NCBI GenBank assembly: GCA_022072405.1
Contig: JAJVHX010000007.1
Coordinates: 62,001-126,000 of the forward strand
Direction: 5' to 3'
Source: Phycisphaerae bacterium
Lineage (GTDB): Bacteria > Planctomycetota > Phycisphaerae > UBA1845 > CAIVHJ01
Length of the DNA: 64,000 nucleotides
Position 1 is the stretch's first letter. Each line of letters starts with the position of its first letter. The position numbers were made by a program, and so were the translations under genes. A model generated the notes under the pieces. It did not search any database. It had not been told where the DNA came from and saw only the letters and a list, made by a program, of their open reading frames with translations. This document shows positions 34,143-43,446 of the stretch, piece after piece.

Positions 34143-35342
34143 ATGAACCGAACCCTGCGGGTAGCCATTCTGAAGATGCCCGACTGCACGGACGGCAGTC
34201 TGGAACCATCGCTGCTGTCGATCGACGGGGTGCGGGTCGTGGCCCAGTTAACCTTGGCTGATGAACTCTCGGTGGCTTTGAAGGAATGCCGCCCGGATGT
34301 GCTGATGGTCGCGCTGGGTGATAAACCAGCCCATCTGCTGCTGGGGCAGATCGGCGAGGTGATCAAGAATCGCCGGGAACTGTGCGTGATCCTGGCGGGG
34401 CCCAAGCGCGATCCTGATCTGCTGCTGACTGCGATCCGCGCCGGCGTGCGTGAATTCGCCGAACTGCCGACGCGTCCGGAACTGCTCATTGAAATTCTGC
34501 AGAAAATGCTCGAAGGCCAACCGACCCGCCAGATGGGTAAACTGCTGGTCTTCATGGGAGCGGGAGGCGGTAACGGCACCAGCACGGTCGCCGGAAATGT
34601 CGCCGTCGAACTGGCCCGCAGCGGTGTTGGCCGGGTGGCCCTGGTGGACCTGGATATCTACACCGGTCAACTCGCCGCCATGCTTGATCTTTTCCCGACC
34701 TTCACCGTTCTGGAGTTGTGTGCGATCGATCATCTCGAAGCGGAGCATGCCCGTATCGAAAGTGTCATGCTCAAACATAGCTCGGGAGTTCATCTGCTGG
34801 CCCGACCCAAGGAACCTACCGTCGATGATCTGCCGCAGCTCAAAGCCCGCGCTGTGGAAGTAATTCAACACTTGCAGGAAATGTTTGATTTCGTGCTGGT
34901 TGATGTGAATCCCTATACCGACGTGACCGAGGGGCGGCTGGCGACGATGGCTGACGAAATCGTGCTGGTGGCCCAGCCCCAGATCAACGCCGTCCACAAT
35001 TCCGCCCAGTTGCAGCGCCTGCTCAATCAGCTGCAGTGCGATCTGAATCGTCTGCGACTGGTCATCAACCGTGTCCCGCGCAAACTGGGTTCGGTGCGCA
35101 TCGACAGCGTGGAGAAAAGTCTGAAACGTAATGTTTTCTGGCAGATTCCCGAAGATTACGAGGCGGTCAGTGAATCGCTGAATCTGGGGATTCCGCTCAG
35201 CGAACATGCCACCGCCAGCAAGGCCCGTTGCAGCATCCGCGATCTGGCCCAGGCGTTGGTTCGGGCTGATCATCTGGAGAAGAAGGAACCGGCCGCACGG
35301 AGCGGTTTACTGCGGCGGATTTTCAAAGATAACGTCGCCTGA
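34143..35342 (+). CDS. tadZ: TadZ/CpaE-like pilus-localising ATPase
   Basis: 399 residues: an atypical receiver-like N-terminal domain (about 5-125; [33 protein letters not shown]) and a MinD/ParA-type domain from residue 133. The deviant Walker A is strongly altered: where KGGVGKST is expected it reads GGGNGTST (141-148), so both the signature Lys and the P-loop Lys are gone. LVDLDIYTG (Walker A' region) and [14 protein letters not shown] (Walker B) remain. CpaE proteins often lose the P-loop Lys; losing both suggests a non-hydrolysing scaffold (inference). 35 bp after cpaB. Confidence 0.9.
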   Translation: MNRTLRVAILKMPDCTDGSLEPSLLSIDGVRVVAQLTLADELSVALKECRPDVLMVALGDKPAHLLLGQIGEVIKNRRELCVILAGPKRDPDLLLTAIRAGVREFAELPTRPELLIEILQKMLEGQPTRQMGKLLVFMGAGGGNGTSTVAGNVAVELARSGVGRVALVDLDIYTGQLAAMLDLFPTFTVLELCAIDHLEAEHARIESVMLKHSSGVHLLARPKEPTVDDLPQLKARAVEVIQHLQEMFDFVLVDVNPYTDVTEGRLATMADEIVLVAQPQINAVHNSAQLQRLLNQLQCDLNRLRLVINRVPRKLGSVRIDSVEKSLKRNVFWQIPEDYEAVSESLNLGIPLSEHATASKARCSIRDLAQALVRADHLEKKEPAARSGLLRRIFKDNVA

Positions 35343-35407
35343 TTTTCAGGTACTGCGGCGGTACTCGGGGAAGTTCAACCGCCGCCATGATGGGGAGAAG
35401 CACACTC

Positions 35408-36859
35408 ATGCTCAGGATTCGTCGCAATGTGACGCCCGCGCCCTCGACAGAGGCCCCGGAACGTCCCGGTCCGCTGGCGGTTGGTCAACCTTCCACGGAG
35501 ACACCCGCCAGTGCGGAAGTTTCCAAGGAAGAAGTGCTGCGTCTGGCCCAGCGCCGCCGTGAACTCGCCGAACTGAAACTGCAGCTGCATCGCCAACTGC
35601 TCGAGCGCATCGACCTGACCAAGTTCGAAAAGGACTCGCCCGATCAGCGGGCTCAGATTCGCAAGGTACTGGTCGATCTGGTGGGCCGGGACAACCGGGT
35701 GATGGATTCGCGGTTGCGCGATCGGCTGGTGAGCGAAGTTCTGGATGAGACATTCGGCCTGGGGCCGCTCGAGGAAATTCTCTCCGATCCGACGGTGACT
35801 GATATTCTGGTCAACGGCCCGCGGCAGGTATACGTGGAGCGCAAAGGCCAACTGACCCTGACCAACGTCACCTTCCGCGACAATGATCACCTGCTGCAGA
35901 TTATCGACCGCATCGTTTCCAGCGTTGGCCGGCGAATAGATGAAACCTGCCCGATGGTCGATGCCCGTCTGGCGGATGGTTCGCGGGTCAATGCCATCAT
36001 ACCGCCGCTGGCGATCGACGGCCCCGCCGTCAGCATCCGCCGTTTCGGCGTCAGCCCGATCAAAATTGAAGACCTGATCAGCTATGGCTCGATTATTCCG
36101 GAAATGGTCCATTTCTGTGCCGCTGCCGTCCGGGCCAAAATGAACATTCTCATCGTCGGCGGTACCGGTTCCGGAAAAACCACCCTGCTCAATACACTCT
36201 CCAGCTTCATTCCCGAAAATGAGCGGGTCGTGACTATTGAAGATGCTGCCGAACTGCAGTTGCAGCAAACGCACGTCGTCCGGCTGGAAACCCGCCCGCC
36301 CAATATCGAAGGCCGGGGTGAGATTACCGCCCGCGAACTGGTGCGCAACTCGCTGCGTATGCGTCCCGACCGGATCATCGTCGGTGAAGTGCGCGGCGGT
36401 GAAGCACTGGACATGTTGCAGGCCATGAACACCGGCCACGAAGGGTCGATGACCACCATCCACGCCAACACCACCCGCGATGCCATCGCCCGTCTGGAAA
36501 CCATGGTGGGCATGGCGGGGCTGGATCTGCCCAACCGGGCCATCCGCCAGCAATTCGCCAGCGCCATCAACCTGATCATTCAGGTGCAGCGCCTGACCGG
36601 CGGACCGCGCCGCGTGGTCCGCATCGCCGAAGTGCTGGGCATGGAAGGTGAAACCATCACCATGCAGGATCTTTTCCTCTACGAACAGGTCGGGCTGGAT
36701 CAGCAGCATCGGGCGGTGGGGCGGTTCGTCGCCACCGGCATCCGCTCGCGTTATATCGAACGGATGATTTCCATGGGGCTGGATATTTCCCCGAGTATGT
36801 TTGAACGCCGTGTACTGCGCAGCGACGTGCCCGGTGAAAACAACAACGGACGGCATTGA
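35408..36859 (+). CDS. tadA: Tad secretion ATPase TadA/CpaF
   Basis: Hexameric motor that drives Flp pilus assembly. 483 residues. N-terminal helical domain ([20 protein letters not shown]), then the PilB/VirB11-type ATPase: [20 protein letters not shown], Walker [17 protein letters not shown], Asp box with [35 protein letters not shown] (Walker B) and the His box [16 protein letters not shown]. The ATG at 35408 is preferred because GGGGAGAAG lies 7 bp upstream; an ATG at 35387 would add seven residues. Confidence 0.96.
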   Translation: MLRIRRNVTPAPSTEAPERPGPLAVGQPSTETPASAEVSKEEVLRLAQRRRELAELKLQLHRQLLERIDLTKFEKDSPDQRAQIRKVLVDLVGRDNRVMDSRLRDRLVSEVLDETFGLGPLEEILSDPTVTDILVNGPRQVYVERKGQLTLTNVTFRDNDHLLQIIDRIVSSVGRRIDETCPMVDARLADGSRVNAIIPPLAIDGPAVSIRRFGVSPIKIEDLISYGSIIPEMVHFCAAAVRAKMNILIVGGTGSGKTTLLNTLSSFIPENERVVTIEDAAELQLQQTHVVRLETRPPNIEGRGEITARELVRNSLRMRPDRIIVGEVRGGEALDMLQAMNTGHEGSMTTIHANTTRDAIARLETMVGMAGLDLPNRAIRQQFASAINLIIQVQRLTGGPRRVVRIAEVLGMEGETITMQDLFLYEQVGLDQQHRAVGRFVATGIRSRYIERMISMGLDISPSMFERRVLRSDVPGENNNGRH

Positions 36860-36907
36860 TTAACCCGCTCGGGTCACCGGTTGAATTTCTGAACGCTGGG
36901 GGTAAGT

Positions 36908-37891
36908 ATGTTTGATTTTATGAGTTCACCCACCATTACCTATGGCTTGGCCTTCGTTACCGTGACGCTGATCGTCTACGGCTGTATGGAGATGCTCATA
37001 GGTTTGCGTCGCCATACCCGCAAGCGCATTGAGCGCCGGCTGCTCGACAATTACGGGCGGGCCGCAGGCGGCCAGGATGTCGACATTCTCAAGAACAGCG
37101 ATGACGAAAAGAAGTGGGCCATGGCCCACTGGCTGAGTGTTTCGCAGCGCGGCATCAGTTTCCGCAAACTCTGCGATCAGGCCGCCGTACCCATTCCCGC
37201 CCACCAGGTGCTCGCCTACATGGGCATGCTGGTGGTGGCGGTACTGGTGATGTGCGTGCTGTTGAATGTGGACATGATCTCCACCATGGTGGCGGTGGTG
37301 CTGGCGGTAATTGCCCCGGTGGCGGTGCTGATGAGCCGGCGTAACCGCCGCATGAAGCGATTCAATTCTCAATTGCCCGAAGTATTCGAATTGCTATCAC
37401 AATCACTGCGGGCGGGTCATTCCCTCGCCGCCGGTATCGCACTGGTGGCGGATCAGTTGCCCGATCCGGTGGGCATCGAATTTTCGCGTGTCCGGGCCGA
37501 ACAGGACCTGGGCATTAAAATTGAGGAAGCACTCGAGCATCTGGCGGAGCGGGTGGACCTGCTTGATCTGCGGATGTTTGTTACGGCGGTGAATATTCAA
37601 CGGCAGACCGGCGGTAACCTGACCGAGATCATGGACAATATCGGCGAGGTGATCCGCGACCGGATTCGGATTCTCGGCCAGGTGCGGGCTTTGACCGCCG
37701 AAGGGCGGCTCAGCGGACTGGTGCTGATTGCCCTGCCGCTGGTTATTCTGCTGCTGCTCTTCCAGATCAACCCGGAGCATCCCAAGATGCTGATGAATAC
37801 GCACAACGGGCAGTGGTTGATGGCGACGGCACTGGTCATGCAGGTACTGGGCATTTTCTTTATTCGCAAGATCGTCAATATCCGCGTCTGA
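36908..37891 (+). CDS. tadB: Tad inner-membrane platform protein TadB
   Basis: 327 residues, T2SSF family. One helix at the N terminus, a pair in the middle (VLAYMGMLVVAVLVMCVLLN, MVAVVLAVIAPVAVLMSRR) and one near the C terminus, with the cytoplasmic T2SSF helical domain between: FNSQLPEVFELLSQSLRAGH, FSRVRAEQDLGIKIEEALEH and FVTAVNIQRQTGGNLTEIMD. This is the normal TadB layout. It sits between tadA and tadC with short spacers, consistent with one operon. Confidence 0.94.
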   Translation: MFDFMSSPTITYGLAFVTVTLIVYGCMEMLIGLRRHTRKRIERRLLDNYGRAAGGQDVDILKNSDDEKKWAMAHWLSVSQRGISFRKLCDQAAVPIPAHQVLAYMGMLVVAVLVMCVLLNVDMISTMVAVVLAVIAPVAVLMSRRNRRMKRFNSQLPEVFELLSQSLRAGHSLAAGIALVADQLPDPVGIEFSRVRAEQDLGIKIEEALEHLAERVDLLDLRMFVTAVNIQRQTGGNLTEIMDNIGEVIRDRIRILGQVRALTAEGRLSGLVLIALPLVILLLLFQINPEHPKMLMNTHNGQWLMATALVMQVLGIFFIRKIVNIRV

Positions 37892-37913
37892 GGGGGCGGG
37901 GAGGAATTCGCAC

Positions 37914-38876
37914 ATGAGTCTTATTCTAGCCATTGGATTACCATCCGGGCCGATTCTGCTGGCGGCCTTTCTGGTGATGATATGTGTCGGGGCGCTGACC
38001 TGGGCGTTGTTCGGTCAGCGGGAACCTGCGGATAGTCACGTCCAGCGTCGCCTCGACGGAATGGTGGGGAGCAGCGGGGAACCCGGCGATAGTCTGGATG
38101 TGACCGCAGCCCGGGGGGGAGCGCTGGCGACCCGTCTGGCGGTGATCAGCAAACCGCTGGAGGCTAAAACCGACTTCGAACGTAATCGCATGGCCTTGCG
38201 ACTAGCCCAGGCGGGCGTGCGCGATGAAAACGCCGTGGTCTATTTCCTCAGTGCCAAGATGCTGCTGCTGGCTGTCGGAGCCATGCTGGGCTTTGTCTAC
38301 GCCTGGTCGGAACAAATGCCCGCGCTGGATCTGTTCGTTTACTCCGCCATGCCGGGCATGTTCGGATTCGTGGTGCCCAATGTCTGGCTGAATCGCAAGG
38401 TCGAAGGCCGGGTCGATCGCATCACCTTCGCCCTGCCCGACTGCCTGGACATGCTGGTCATCGCCGTTGAAGCCGGTCTGGGTATTGACGCCGCCATCCA
38501 GCGCGTCAGCGACGAAATGCGTCGGACCTATCCTGATCTGGCGGAAGAGTGGCGGCTGGCCTCCAAGGAAACTCAGGTCGGCGTCCCGCGCAGCGAAGCG
38601 CTCAGCCGCATGGCCGAACGGACCAATGTCTCCGATATGCGCTCGCTGGTCGCCGTGCTGACCCAGGCGGAACGTTTCGGCACCAGCATCGCTCACACCT
38701 TGCGGGTGCATGCTGAAACCATGCGCATCAAGCGTCGCCAGCGGGCGGAAGAAATGGCCGCCAAAACCACGGTCAAGCTGCTCTTCCCGCTGATGGTATT
38801 TCTTTTTCCCGTTATTCTCATCGTGATCATGGGTCCGGCGGTGTTACGCTGGTTCCAGATGGGTGGACTTAACTAA
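37914..38876 (+). CDS. tadC: Tad inner-membrane platform protein TadC
   Basis: 320 residues, second T2SSF-family platform subunit. Hydrophobic helix near the N terminus, a central pair (MLLLAVGAMLGFVYAWS; LFVYSAMPGMFGFVVPNVWL) and a C-terminal helix, with the T2SSF domain ITFALPDCLDMLVIAVEAGL, IDAAIQRVSDEMR, and VLTQAERFGTSIAHTLRVHA followed by KRRQRAEEMAAKTTVKLLFP. Last recognised Tad gene; no tadD/G, secretin or flp gene follows. Downstream is a cluster of three different repeat types. Confidence 0.94.
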   Translation: MSLILAIGLPSGPILLAAFLVMICVGALTWALFGQREPADSHVQRRLDGMVGSSGEPGDSLDVTAARGGALATRLAVISKPLEAKTDFERNRMALRLAQAGVRDENAVVYFLSAKMLLLAVGAMLGFVYAWSEQMPALDLFVYSAMPGMFGFVVPNVWLNRKVEGRVDRITFALPDCLDMLVIAVEAGLGIDAAIQRVSDEMRRTYPDLAEEWRLASKETQVGVPRSEALSRMAERTNVSDMRSLVAVLTQAERFGTSIAHTLRVHAETMRIKRRQRAEEMAAKTTVKLLFPLMVFLFPVILIVIMGPAVLRWFQMGGLN

Positions 38877-38895
38877 AGCGTATAAACATCAGTAG

Positions 38896-38962
38896 TGATT
38901 TCAAAATTCATAGAGCCGCGGACTAAAGCCCGCGCGAAGCCCAATTGGTGATTTTGAAACCA
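38896..38962. repeat. Family C composite with TTTCAAAAT ends
   Basis: GTGATTTCAAAATTC at the left and GATTTTGAAACC at the right flank a GCGG-ACTAAAG-CCCGC palindrome next to GAGCCGCG. First of three different repeats packed into 250 bp downstream of tadC. Confidence 0.65.
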
Positions 38963-39012
38963 GCGCTGGAGAGTGGCGGGTTGTGGCGGGCCACAAGGGT
39001 ATCAGCAAGGTA

Positions 39013-39101
39013 GGTACTGGTAAAGTTTCACCGAGCCGCGACCGTCAGGGAGCGGTCTTCATGGTTTTGTGATTGACTAAGATTCAAACTTTACCAGTAC
39101 C
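39013..39101 (+). repeat. Family A element, forward copy with perfect ends
   Basis: 89 bp. Perfect 16-bp terminal inverted repeats GGTACTGGTAAAGTTT / AAACTTTACCAGTACC; core GAGCCGCGACCGTCAGGGAG, within which GACCG...CGGTC forms an inner hairpin. Confidence 0.9.
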
Positions 39102-39115
39102 GCATGGTCAACGAC

Positions 39116-39142
39116 TGCACGGCTCACAGAGCCGTGGCACAC
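39116..39142. repeat. Family B hairpin
   Basis: GCACGGCTC-ACA-GAGCCGTGGC with trailing CAC; perfect 7-8 bp stem. It lies 28 bp before the convergent dacB stop codon. Confidence 0.7.
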
Positions 39143-39170
39143 CGAACGATACAGCTCATATGAAACCGCG

Positions 39171-40634
39171 TTAGCCAGGCCGGGCGAGGATGCGGCAGAC
39201 CTCGTCGTGAATGTCGTTATACGGGGCGCTGCCGCCGGGCAGATTGTTGAACAGGATCACCACCGCATACCATTGCTGATCCGCCCCGATCACATAGCCG
39301 CTGAAAGTGCGTACCCCCCGTATATAGCCGGTTTTCCCCCAGACGCGATCGGGGATATCGGTCATGCGTTTCCGCAAGGTGCCGCTGCGGCCATTCACCG
39401 CCAGATTGCGAATCAGCAGATCCCCCTTGGGGCCCCAGCCGTGGACGGTCTGTAACACCCGCAGCAACTGCCGGGCAGTCAGGCGGTTGTCACGGCTTAA
39501 TCCCGATCCATCTACTACGACCAGACCGGTCACATCAATTCCCCATGATTCCAGGGTCTGGCGGATCACCTGCTGACCTGCGGTCCAGCTGCCCGGATTG
39601 CTGCCGGCGTTGGGCGCCCGTGAGAGGGTTTTCAGTAAGCACTCCGCGAAGAGATTCTGGCTGTCGGTCAGGGCGCGGCGAAGTACGGAGCTGATGGGAG
39701 TGCGATTGGTCGCCAGCAGGGTGGGTTCTTCGCCGGGCTGGATGGGTTGCTGGGTGGGATCCCACCGTTGCACACCGCCCACCACGCTGATGCCTGCACC
39801 GATGAGGCTTTCGCGCAGCACCTCGCCGGTGAACAGCCCCGGATCGGCGACCGGTGCGGAACCCAGTTCCACCACTTCGCGCGTCTGGCCACGGATTGAG
39901 AAGCTCTGCCCGTCCTTCTCACGATGAAGCCAGGGCTTGGCGTTTCCACCGGTCTTGCACTGGTTGATGATCTTCGTCCAGCCGTTGGGTGGAAAGACGG
40001 TGTACTCCACCAACCCGCCGGCCTGGGTCGGCTTCAGGGCCACTTCGATGCAGTTATCATTGAAATTCAATCCGCCGACGGGGGCTGCGTACCACTTGTT
40101 CAGATCATCCGCTTCCCATGTCGGATGAATCCACTCAGATTCGAACCAGCGATCATCGATCAGAATCTGGCCTTCGATAAAAGTCAGCTTCTGATCGCGC
40201 AGGTATTTAGCCCAGTTCTCGAAAACGGTAAGAGCCGTGCTGTTGTTGTCCGCCGCCACTTTGGCATCGCCCAGTGCCGGATCTCCACCGCCGACCAGCA
40301 ACAGATCGCGACCCTGGCGATAAAGCCGGGTCTCGAATGCGAAATCGCTTCCCAGACGCTCCACCGCCACGGCGGCGGTCAGCAGTTTTTGGTTGCTGGC
40401 GGGAATCAGCGGCAGGTCGGCATTGCGCTCGTACAATATCAGGCCGTCGCTCAAGCGCATGATGCAGGCACCCATTTCCACCTTCTGGTTCGGCAATTTA
40501 TCCAGCAGCTTGCGCAGCTTCGCCACCTGCGGCGGTTCCGTCTGAGCCAGCAGAGTCGCCGGGCCGGCAACCATCAGCAGAAGCAGTAATCGTATCACTC
40601 GGTAACGCCAGATGAAGGTTAATCGTGGATTCAT
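39171..40634 (-). CDS. dacB: D-alanyl-D-alanine carboxypeptidase/endopeptidase (PBP4, S13)
   Basis: Low-molecular-mass penicillin-binding protein that trims or cleaves peptidoglycan cross-links in the periplasm. From the ATG at 40634 it has a signal peptide (VIRLLLLLMVAGPATLLAQ). The three active-site motifs are SxxK at 80-83 (PASNQKLL), SxN in DGSGLSRDNRLT and KTG in VWGKTGYIRGV, in the order and spacing of peptidase S13, with the large insert between the first two. About 487 residues. An upstream extension of the frame to 40721 runs into a family A repeat and is not used. The presence of a PBP in a planctomycete fits the finding that many have peptidoglycan. Confidence 0.93.
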   Translation of the reverse strand: MNPRLTFIWRYRVIRLLLLLMVAGPATLLAQTEPPQVAKLRKLLDKLPNQKVEMGACIMRLSDGLILYERNADLPLIPASNQKLLTAAVAVERLGSDFAFETRLYRQGRDLLLVGGGDPALGDAKVAADNNSTALTVFENWAKYLRDQKLTFIEGQILIDDRWFESEWIHPTWEADDLNKWYAAPVGGLNFNDNCIEVALKPTQAGGLVEYTVFPPNGWTKIINQCKTGGNAKPWLHREKDGQSFSIRGQTREVVELGSAPVADPGLFTGEVLRESLIGAGISVVGGVQRWDPTQQPIQPGEEPTLLATNRTPISSVLRRALTDSQNLFAECLLKTLSRAPNAGSNPGSWTAGQQVIRQTLESWGIDVTGLVVVDGSGLSRDNRLTARQLLRVLQTVHGWGPKGDLLIRNLAVNGRSGTLRKRMTDIPDRVWGKTGYIRGVRTFSGYVIGADQQWYAVVILFNNLPGGSAPYNDIHDEVCRILARPG

Positions 40635-40687
40635 CGTGCCATTCACGCTCCGGTAGACAGAGTTTGCGCGGATCAACATGGAACATG

Positions 40688-40777
40688 GGTACTGGTATTG
40701 TTTGAACCAAAATTCAAACACACCATATTGAAGACCGCTCCCTGACGGTCGCGGCTCGGTGAAATGATACCAGTACC
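40688..40777 (-). repeat. Family A element, reverse copy
   Basis: 90 bp from GGTACTGGTATTGTTT to AAATGATACCAGTACC. The two arm differences from perfect pairing are both G.T pairs. Core read on the plus strand: GAAGACCGCTCCCTGACGGT. Upstream of dacB. Confidence 0.88.
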
Positions 40778-40877
40778 GAACTATGATAGTGGCTATCGGG
40801 CGCGGGCGGCTAGCGGACTTGAATATTTTATTTTCGGTGGGTAGCGGGAGTTGTTGTATCGGGTGGTGGGCGTGTGG

Positions 40878-42029
40878 TCAGCGGTATTCACCGGAAATTT
40901 TCCAGCCGCTGCCGATCGTCTGTATCCGTTCCAGCAGGCGCTGAGCTTCTTCCGGTTCCATGTGGAGCAGGGCGTCTTTGCGACCCTTCTGCACGATGCG
41001 GATGCCGGTGGTGCGCTGCTGGGGTTCCAGTTGAATTTTGCCGCCTTCCTGCAGGGGAAAATCCCGGCTGGAAGTGTACTTGTGAAAAACCAGCCGCTGG
41101 TCGGTCAGCACCACGCCGGCTTTACCCGCTTCGGCTTGGATAAAATCGGCATCGCGGAAATAACCGTGAAACCGCTCGTTCTCTTCCGGCTGGTGCCAAT
41201 GGCTGATCTGCCGCCGTACATTGGAGGGCAAGCTGAGCCAGGCATCGCGAGCCTGACGTTCATATTCCTGAACCAGCCGGCTATAGGCTGGCTCTTTTCG
41301 CCCGCCGTTGTTGCGGAAGAATTTGGCGGCCACTTCCAGATTGCTGATGGTCAGGCGGCAATGTTCGATCCCCTCTACCCGTCGCACTTGAGTAGTGATC
41401 TCGTCAGCGATGTGGCAGGACGGGCAGGCATAGAAGGGCATGGGTAATTGATAGGGTTCAGGAAGGGCGGCCGCCGGTGGCAAATGGGCCAGCCAATCGG
41501 GTTGCTCATATTGCGCAACTTCGTTCAGCCGACCCACCTCACGGAAATGGTGGGCATGCTGGCGGTAGCGATCGTCGCTGCTGAGCTGGTCATACCAGAC
41601 CACCAGGTAGAGATTCAGACTGCGTTTGCTGTTGCAGCAGATGCACTGTTTGGGCAGCGAGGTGCGGAAGGGTTCTTCGCGTAGTTTTTCCGGTGCAAAG
41701 CTGAAGTGGGCTCCGGCTTCATCAATCGTATCCAGGTGCAAGCCGGCGGTCGTCGTCTGATCCATCACCACCGGTTTGGAGAGCTGGTCGCGGTGAGGCT
41801 TATGGCTGTGCGGGTCGATAATGCCGCTGCCGCCGATCACGCTGTGGCTGGCAGGATCGGCATCTTCCATCACCCAGCCGAAGATGGTCTCATCGTCAAT
41901 GGTCGCCCCCTCGCGAGCCACCCGGAACTGAACACCGCAACGGCAGCGGGCGCGCAGACCGATCTTCTCTTCGCCGAGGCGATATTTCTGCGAACATTGC
42001 GGGCAACGTACAACAATAATATTCATCAC
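40878..42029 (-). CDS. Multi-zinc-ribbon protein of unknown function
   Basis: Not a named family. 383 residues. The N terminus is an MJ0042-like zinc ribbon: C9-x2-C12 and C29-x-C31. After a 90-residue polar stretch with HSHKPH comes a second Cys cluster (QCICCNSKR) that probably pairs with CPSC about 90 residues later to make another ribbon. The C-terminal 100 residues are beta-rich (KAGVVLTDQRLVFHKYTSSR, GKIQLEPQQRTTGIRIVQK), like a PH/GRAM-type domain, ending in a helix MEPEEAQRLLERIQTIG. No membrane helix or signal peptide, so cytoplasmic. A role in nucleic-acid or protein binding is a guess. A 22-bp near-palindrome lies about 120 bp upstream of its start. Confidence 0.8.
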   Translation of the reverse strand: MMNIIVVRCPQCSQKYRLGEEKIGLRARCRCGVQFRVAREGATIDDETIFGWVMEDADPASHSVIGGSGIIDPHSHKPHRDQLSKPVVMDQTTTAGLHLDTIDEAGAHFSFAPEKLREEPFRTSLPKQCICCNSKRSLNLYLVVWYDQLSSDDRYRQHAHHFREVGRLNEVAQYEQPDWLAHLPPAAALPEPYQLPMPFYACPSCHIADEITTQVRRVEGIEHCRLTISNLEVAAKFFRNNGGRKEPAYSRLVQEYERQARDAWLSLPSNVRRQISHWHQPEENERFHGYFRDADFIQAEAGKAGVVLTDQRLVFHKYTSSRDFPLQEGGKIQLEPQQRTTGIRIVQKGRKDALLHMEPEEAQRLLERIQTIGSGWKISGEYR

Positions 42030-42145
42030 CCAGCTCCTTGTCCGGTTAAGTTGGGTGTGGGGTGGACGGGTCGTCCAGATGGGTACAGCAACCTATAATT
42101 TATATACCACAACGACTTGGATATTTCTACGAAATTTCACCGCAG

Positions 42146-42167
42146 GCTCGTAATGAACATTACAAGC
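42146..42167. promoter_or_regulatory. Operator-like near-palindrome
   Basis: GCT-C-GTAATG-AA-CATTAC-A-AGC, a 22-bp inverted repeat with one mismatch pair, 117 bp upstream of the zinc-ribbon gene start on the minus strand. It could bind a dimeric regulator or be a chance palindrome. Confidence 0.35.
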
Positions 42168-42237
42168 CACATGAGACGGTTATATCGGGCTTAGAGCGGC
42201 TTCATTTTATGGGTCCCTCCTGATCGAGACCCCATGG

Positions 42238-42348
42238 TGTGCCACGGCTCTGTGAGCCGTGCGGGATTGCGGTCCTCCACCACGGCTGGTACAGCCGTGG
42301 CACACTCCACACTCACACCACGGAACAATTAACACGAATCCGCTCTAG
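42238..42348 (+). repeat. Family B composite element
   Basis: 111 bp: hairpin GCCACGGCTC-TGT-GAGCCGTGC, a second hairpin CCACGGCTG-GTA-CAGCCGTGG, then a tail with CACACCACGGAAC, AACACGAATCCG and a terminal CTAG. An inverted copy of the whole unit is at 55064-55175 and a truncated one at 3235-3305. Confidence 0.8.
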
Positions 42349-42504
42349 TTTATTAGAGCGTGTGTGAAAAGCGTTCCTGGGTCCAGTTATCGTCGAGGAA
42401 TCATGAAGTGGATCATAACGCTACGGAGCAGGGTGGTGCGGTGTGGGAATAGGGATTGTCGTCCCGGCGCCGCTGTTGACGAAGTCCGCAAGCGGTGGTT
42501 CACC

Positions 42505-42658
42505 GACCAGCCGCTGGTCAACCCTAGGCCAGCCTTTGGTCAGTCGTTGGCCAGCCTTTGGTCAGTCGTTGACCAGCCTTTGGTCAGTCGTTGACCAGCC
42601 TTTGGTCAGTCGTTGACCAGCCTTTGGTCAGTCGTTGACCAGCCGCTGGTCAACCGTT
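42505..42658. repeat. Tandem array of seven 22-bp units
   Basis: Units start at 42505, 42527, 42549, 42571, 42593, 42615 and 42637. Inner units read G(A/G)CCAGCCTTTGGTCAGTCG followed by TT. The first and last units have CCGCTGG in place of CCTTTGG and CAAC in place of CAGT. Each unit holds a GACCA...TGGTC palindrome, so the array can form a row of small hairpins. The 905-bp gap around it (42030-42934) otherwise holds only the operator-like site and the family B element; the 270 bp to its right show nothing recognisable. Confidence 0.85.
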
Positions 42659-42934
42659 CAGCAGCCCCTGCTCCGGTTCTGCTCTGCTTCGGGTCGCTGT
42701 CGCCATGATGATTATATATACTCGTCCGCCGATCGCTGAACCTTAGCTGAGTAGCAGGCGCGAGGAAATTGGCCGATACAGGCTCATGCCCTTCCCTCAA
42801 CGAAACCTAATCACACGCTTTCTTAGAGAGTGCAAATATTCATGGTCATGCAAACTGAGACAACAACAGAATAGAGAATGTGACATTAAGACGGTGGCGG
42901 TCGAGAATGTCAGCCGACTCACCGAGAGCAAATA

Positions 42935-43417
42935 TTAATTCCACGGCCAGGGATAATAATAGTTGATCACGTGCATAATCAGCAGGGTATAGAGACCCGC
43001 CACGATATCATCGAGCACCACCCCCCAGCCACCGGGTACATGACGTTCTATCCAGTTGGCGGGTGGAACTTTGACGATATCAATGATCCGTTCGAGGATA
43101 AATGAGAGCAGTACCGTCTCCCACATGAATGGCCAGCCAATTACCGCCACCAGGTAACCGGCGATTTCATCCACCACCATCTTGGAACTATCCTGTTCAC
43201 CGAGAATGCGGTCACCCGCTGCCGAGAGCCAGACGGCGATAAGAAAAAAACCCACCGCCATACTGAGTTGAACGAATAGTGAGGTTTGATGTAATAGATA
43301 AAAAAGCGGTATGCCCAGAACAGCGACAGTCACTGTTCCGGAGGCGATGGGCACATAGCCGATTCCCCCCAATGACCCGCAGGCCAATATCACCCGTTCG
43401 CGCCAGTCTCTGCTCAT
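42935..43417 (-). CDS. pgpA: Phosphatidylglycerophosphatase A
   Basis: Dephosphorylates phosphatidylglycerophosphate to phosphatidylglycerol in the inner membrane. 160 residues with four helices and the family motifs: GIGYVPIASGTVTV at the N terminus, SSKMVVDEIAGYLVAVIGWP (the DExxG acidic site) and VPGGWGVVLDDIVAGLYTLL (the GG-x-G-DD site). The length matches the family (about 165). It reads away from the neighbouring repeat array and lies 29 bp downstream of the M14 peptidase gene in the same direction. Confidence 0.93.
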   Translation of the reverse strand: MSRDWRERVILACGSLGGIGYVPIASGTVTVAVLGIPLFYLLHQTSLFVQLSMAVGFFLIAVWLSAAGDRILGEQDSSKMVVDEIAGYLVAVIGWPFMWETVLLSFILERIIDIVKVPPANWIERHVPGGWGVVLDDIVAGLYTLLIMHVINYYYPWPWN

Positions 43418-43446
43418 GGCCGCCGTTTCATCCTGAACCCTGTTTT

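Noticed and set aside
42505-42658. CRISPR array
   Set aside because: The 22-bp units are directly adjacent with no unique spacers, and no cas genes are near, so this is a tandem repeat.
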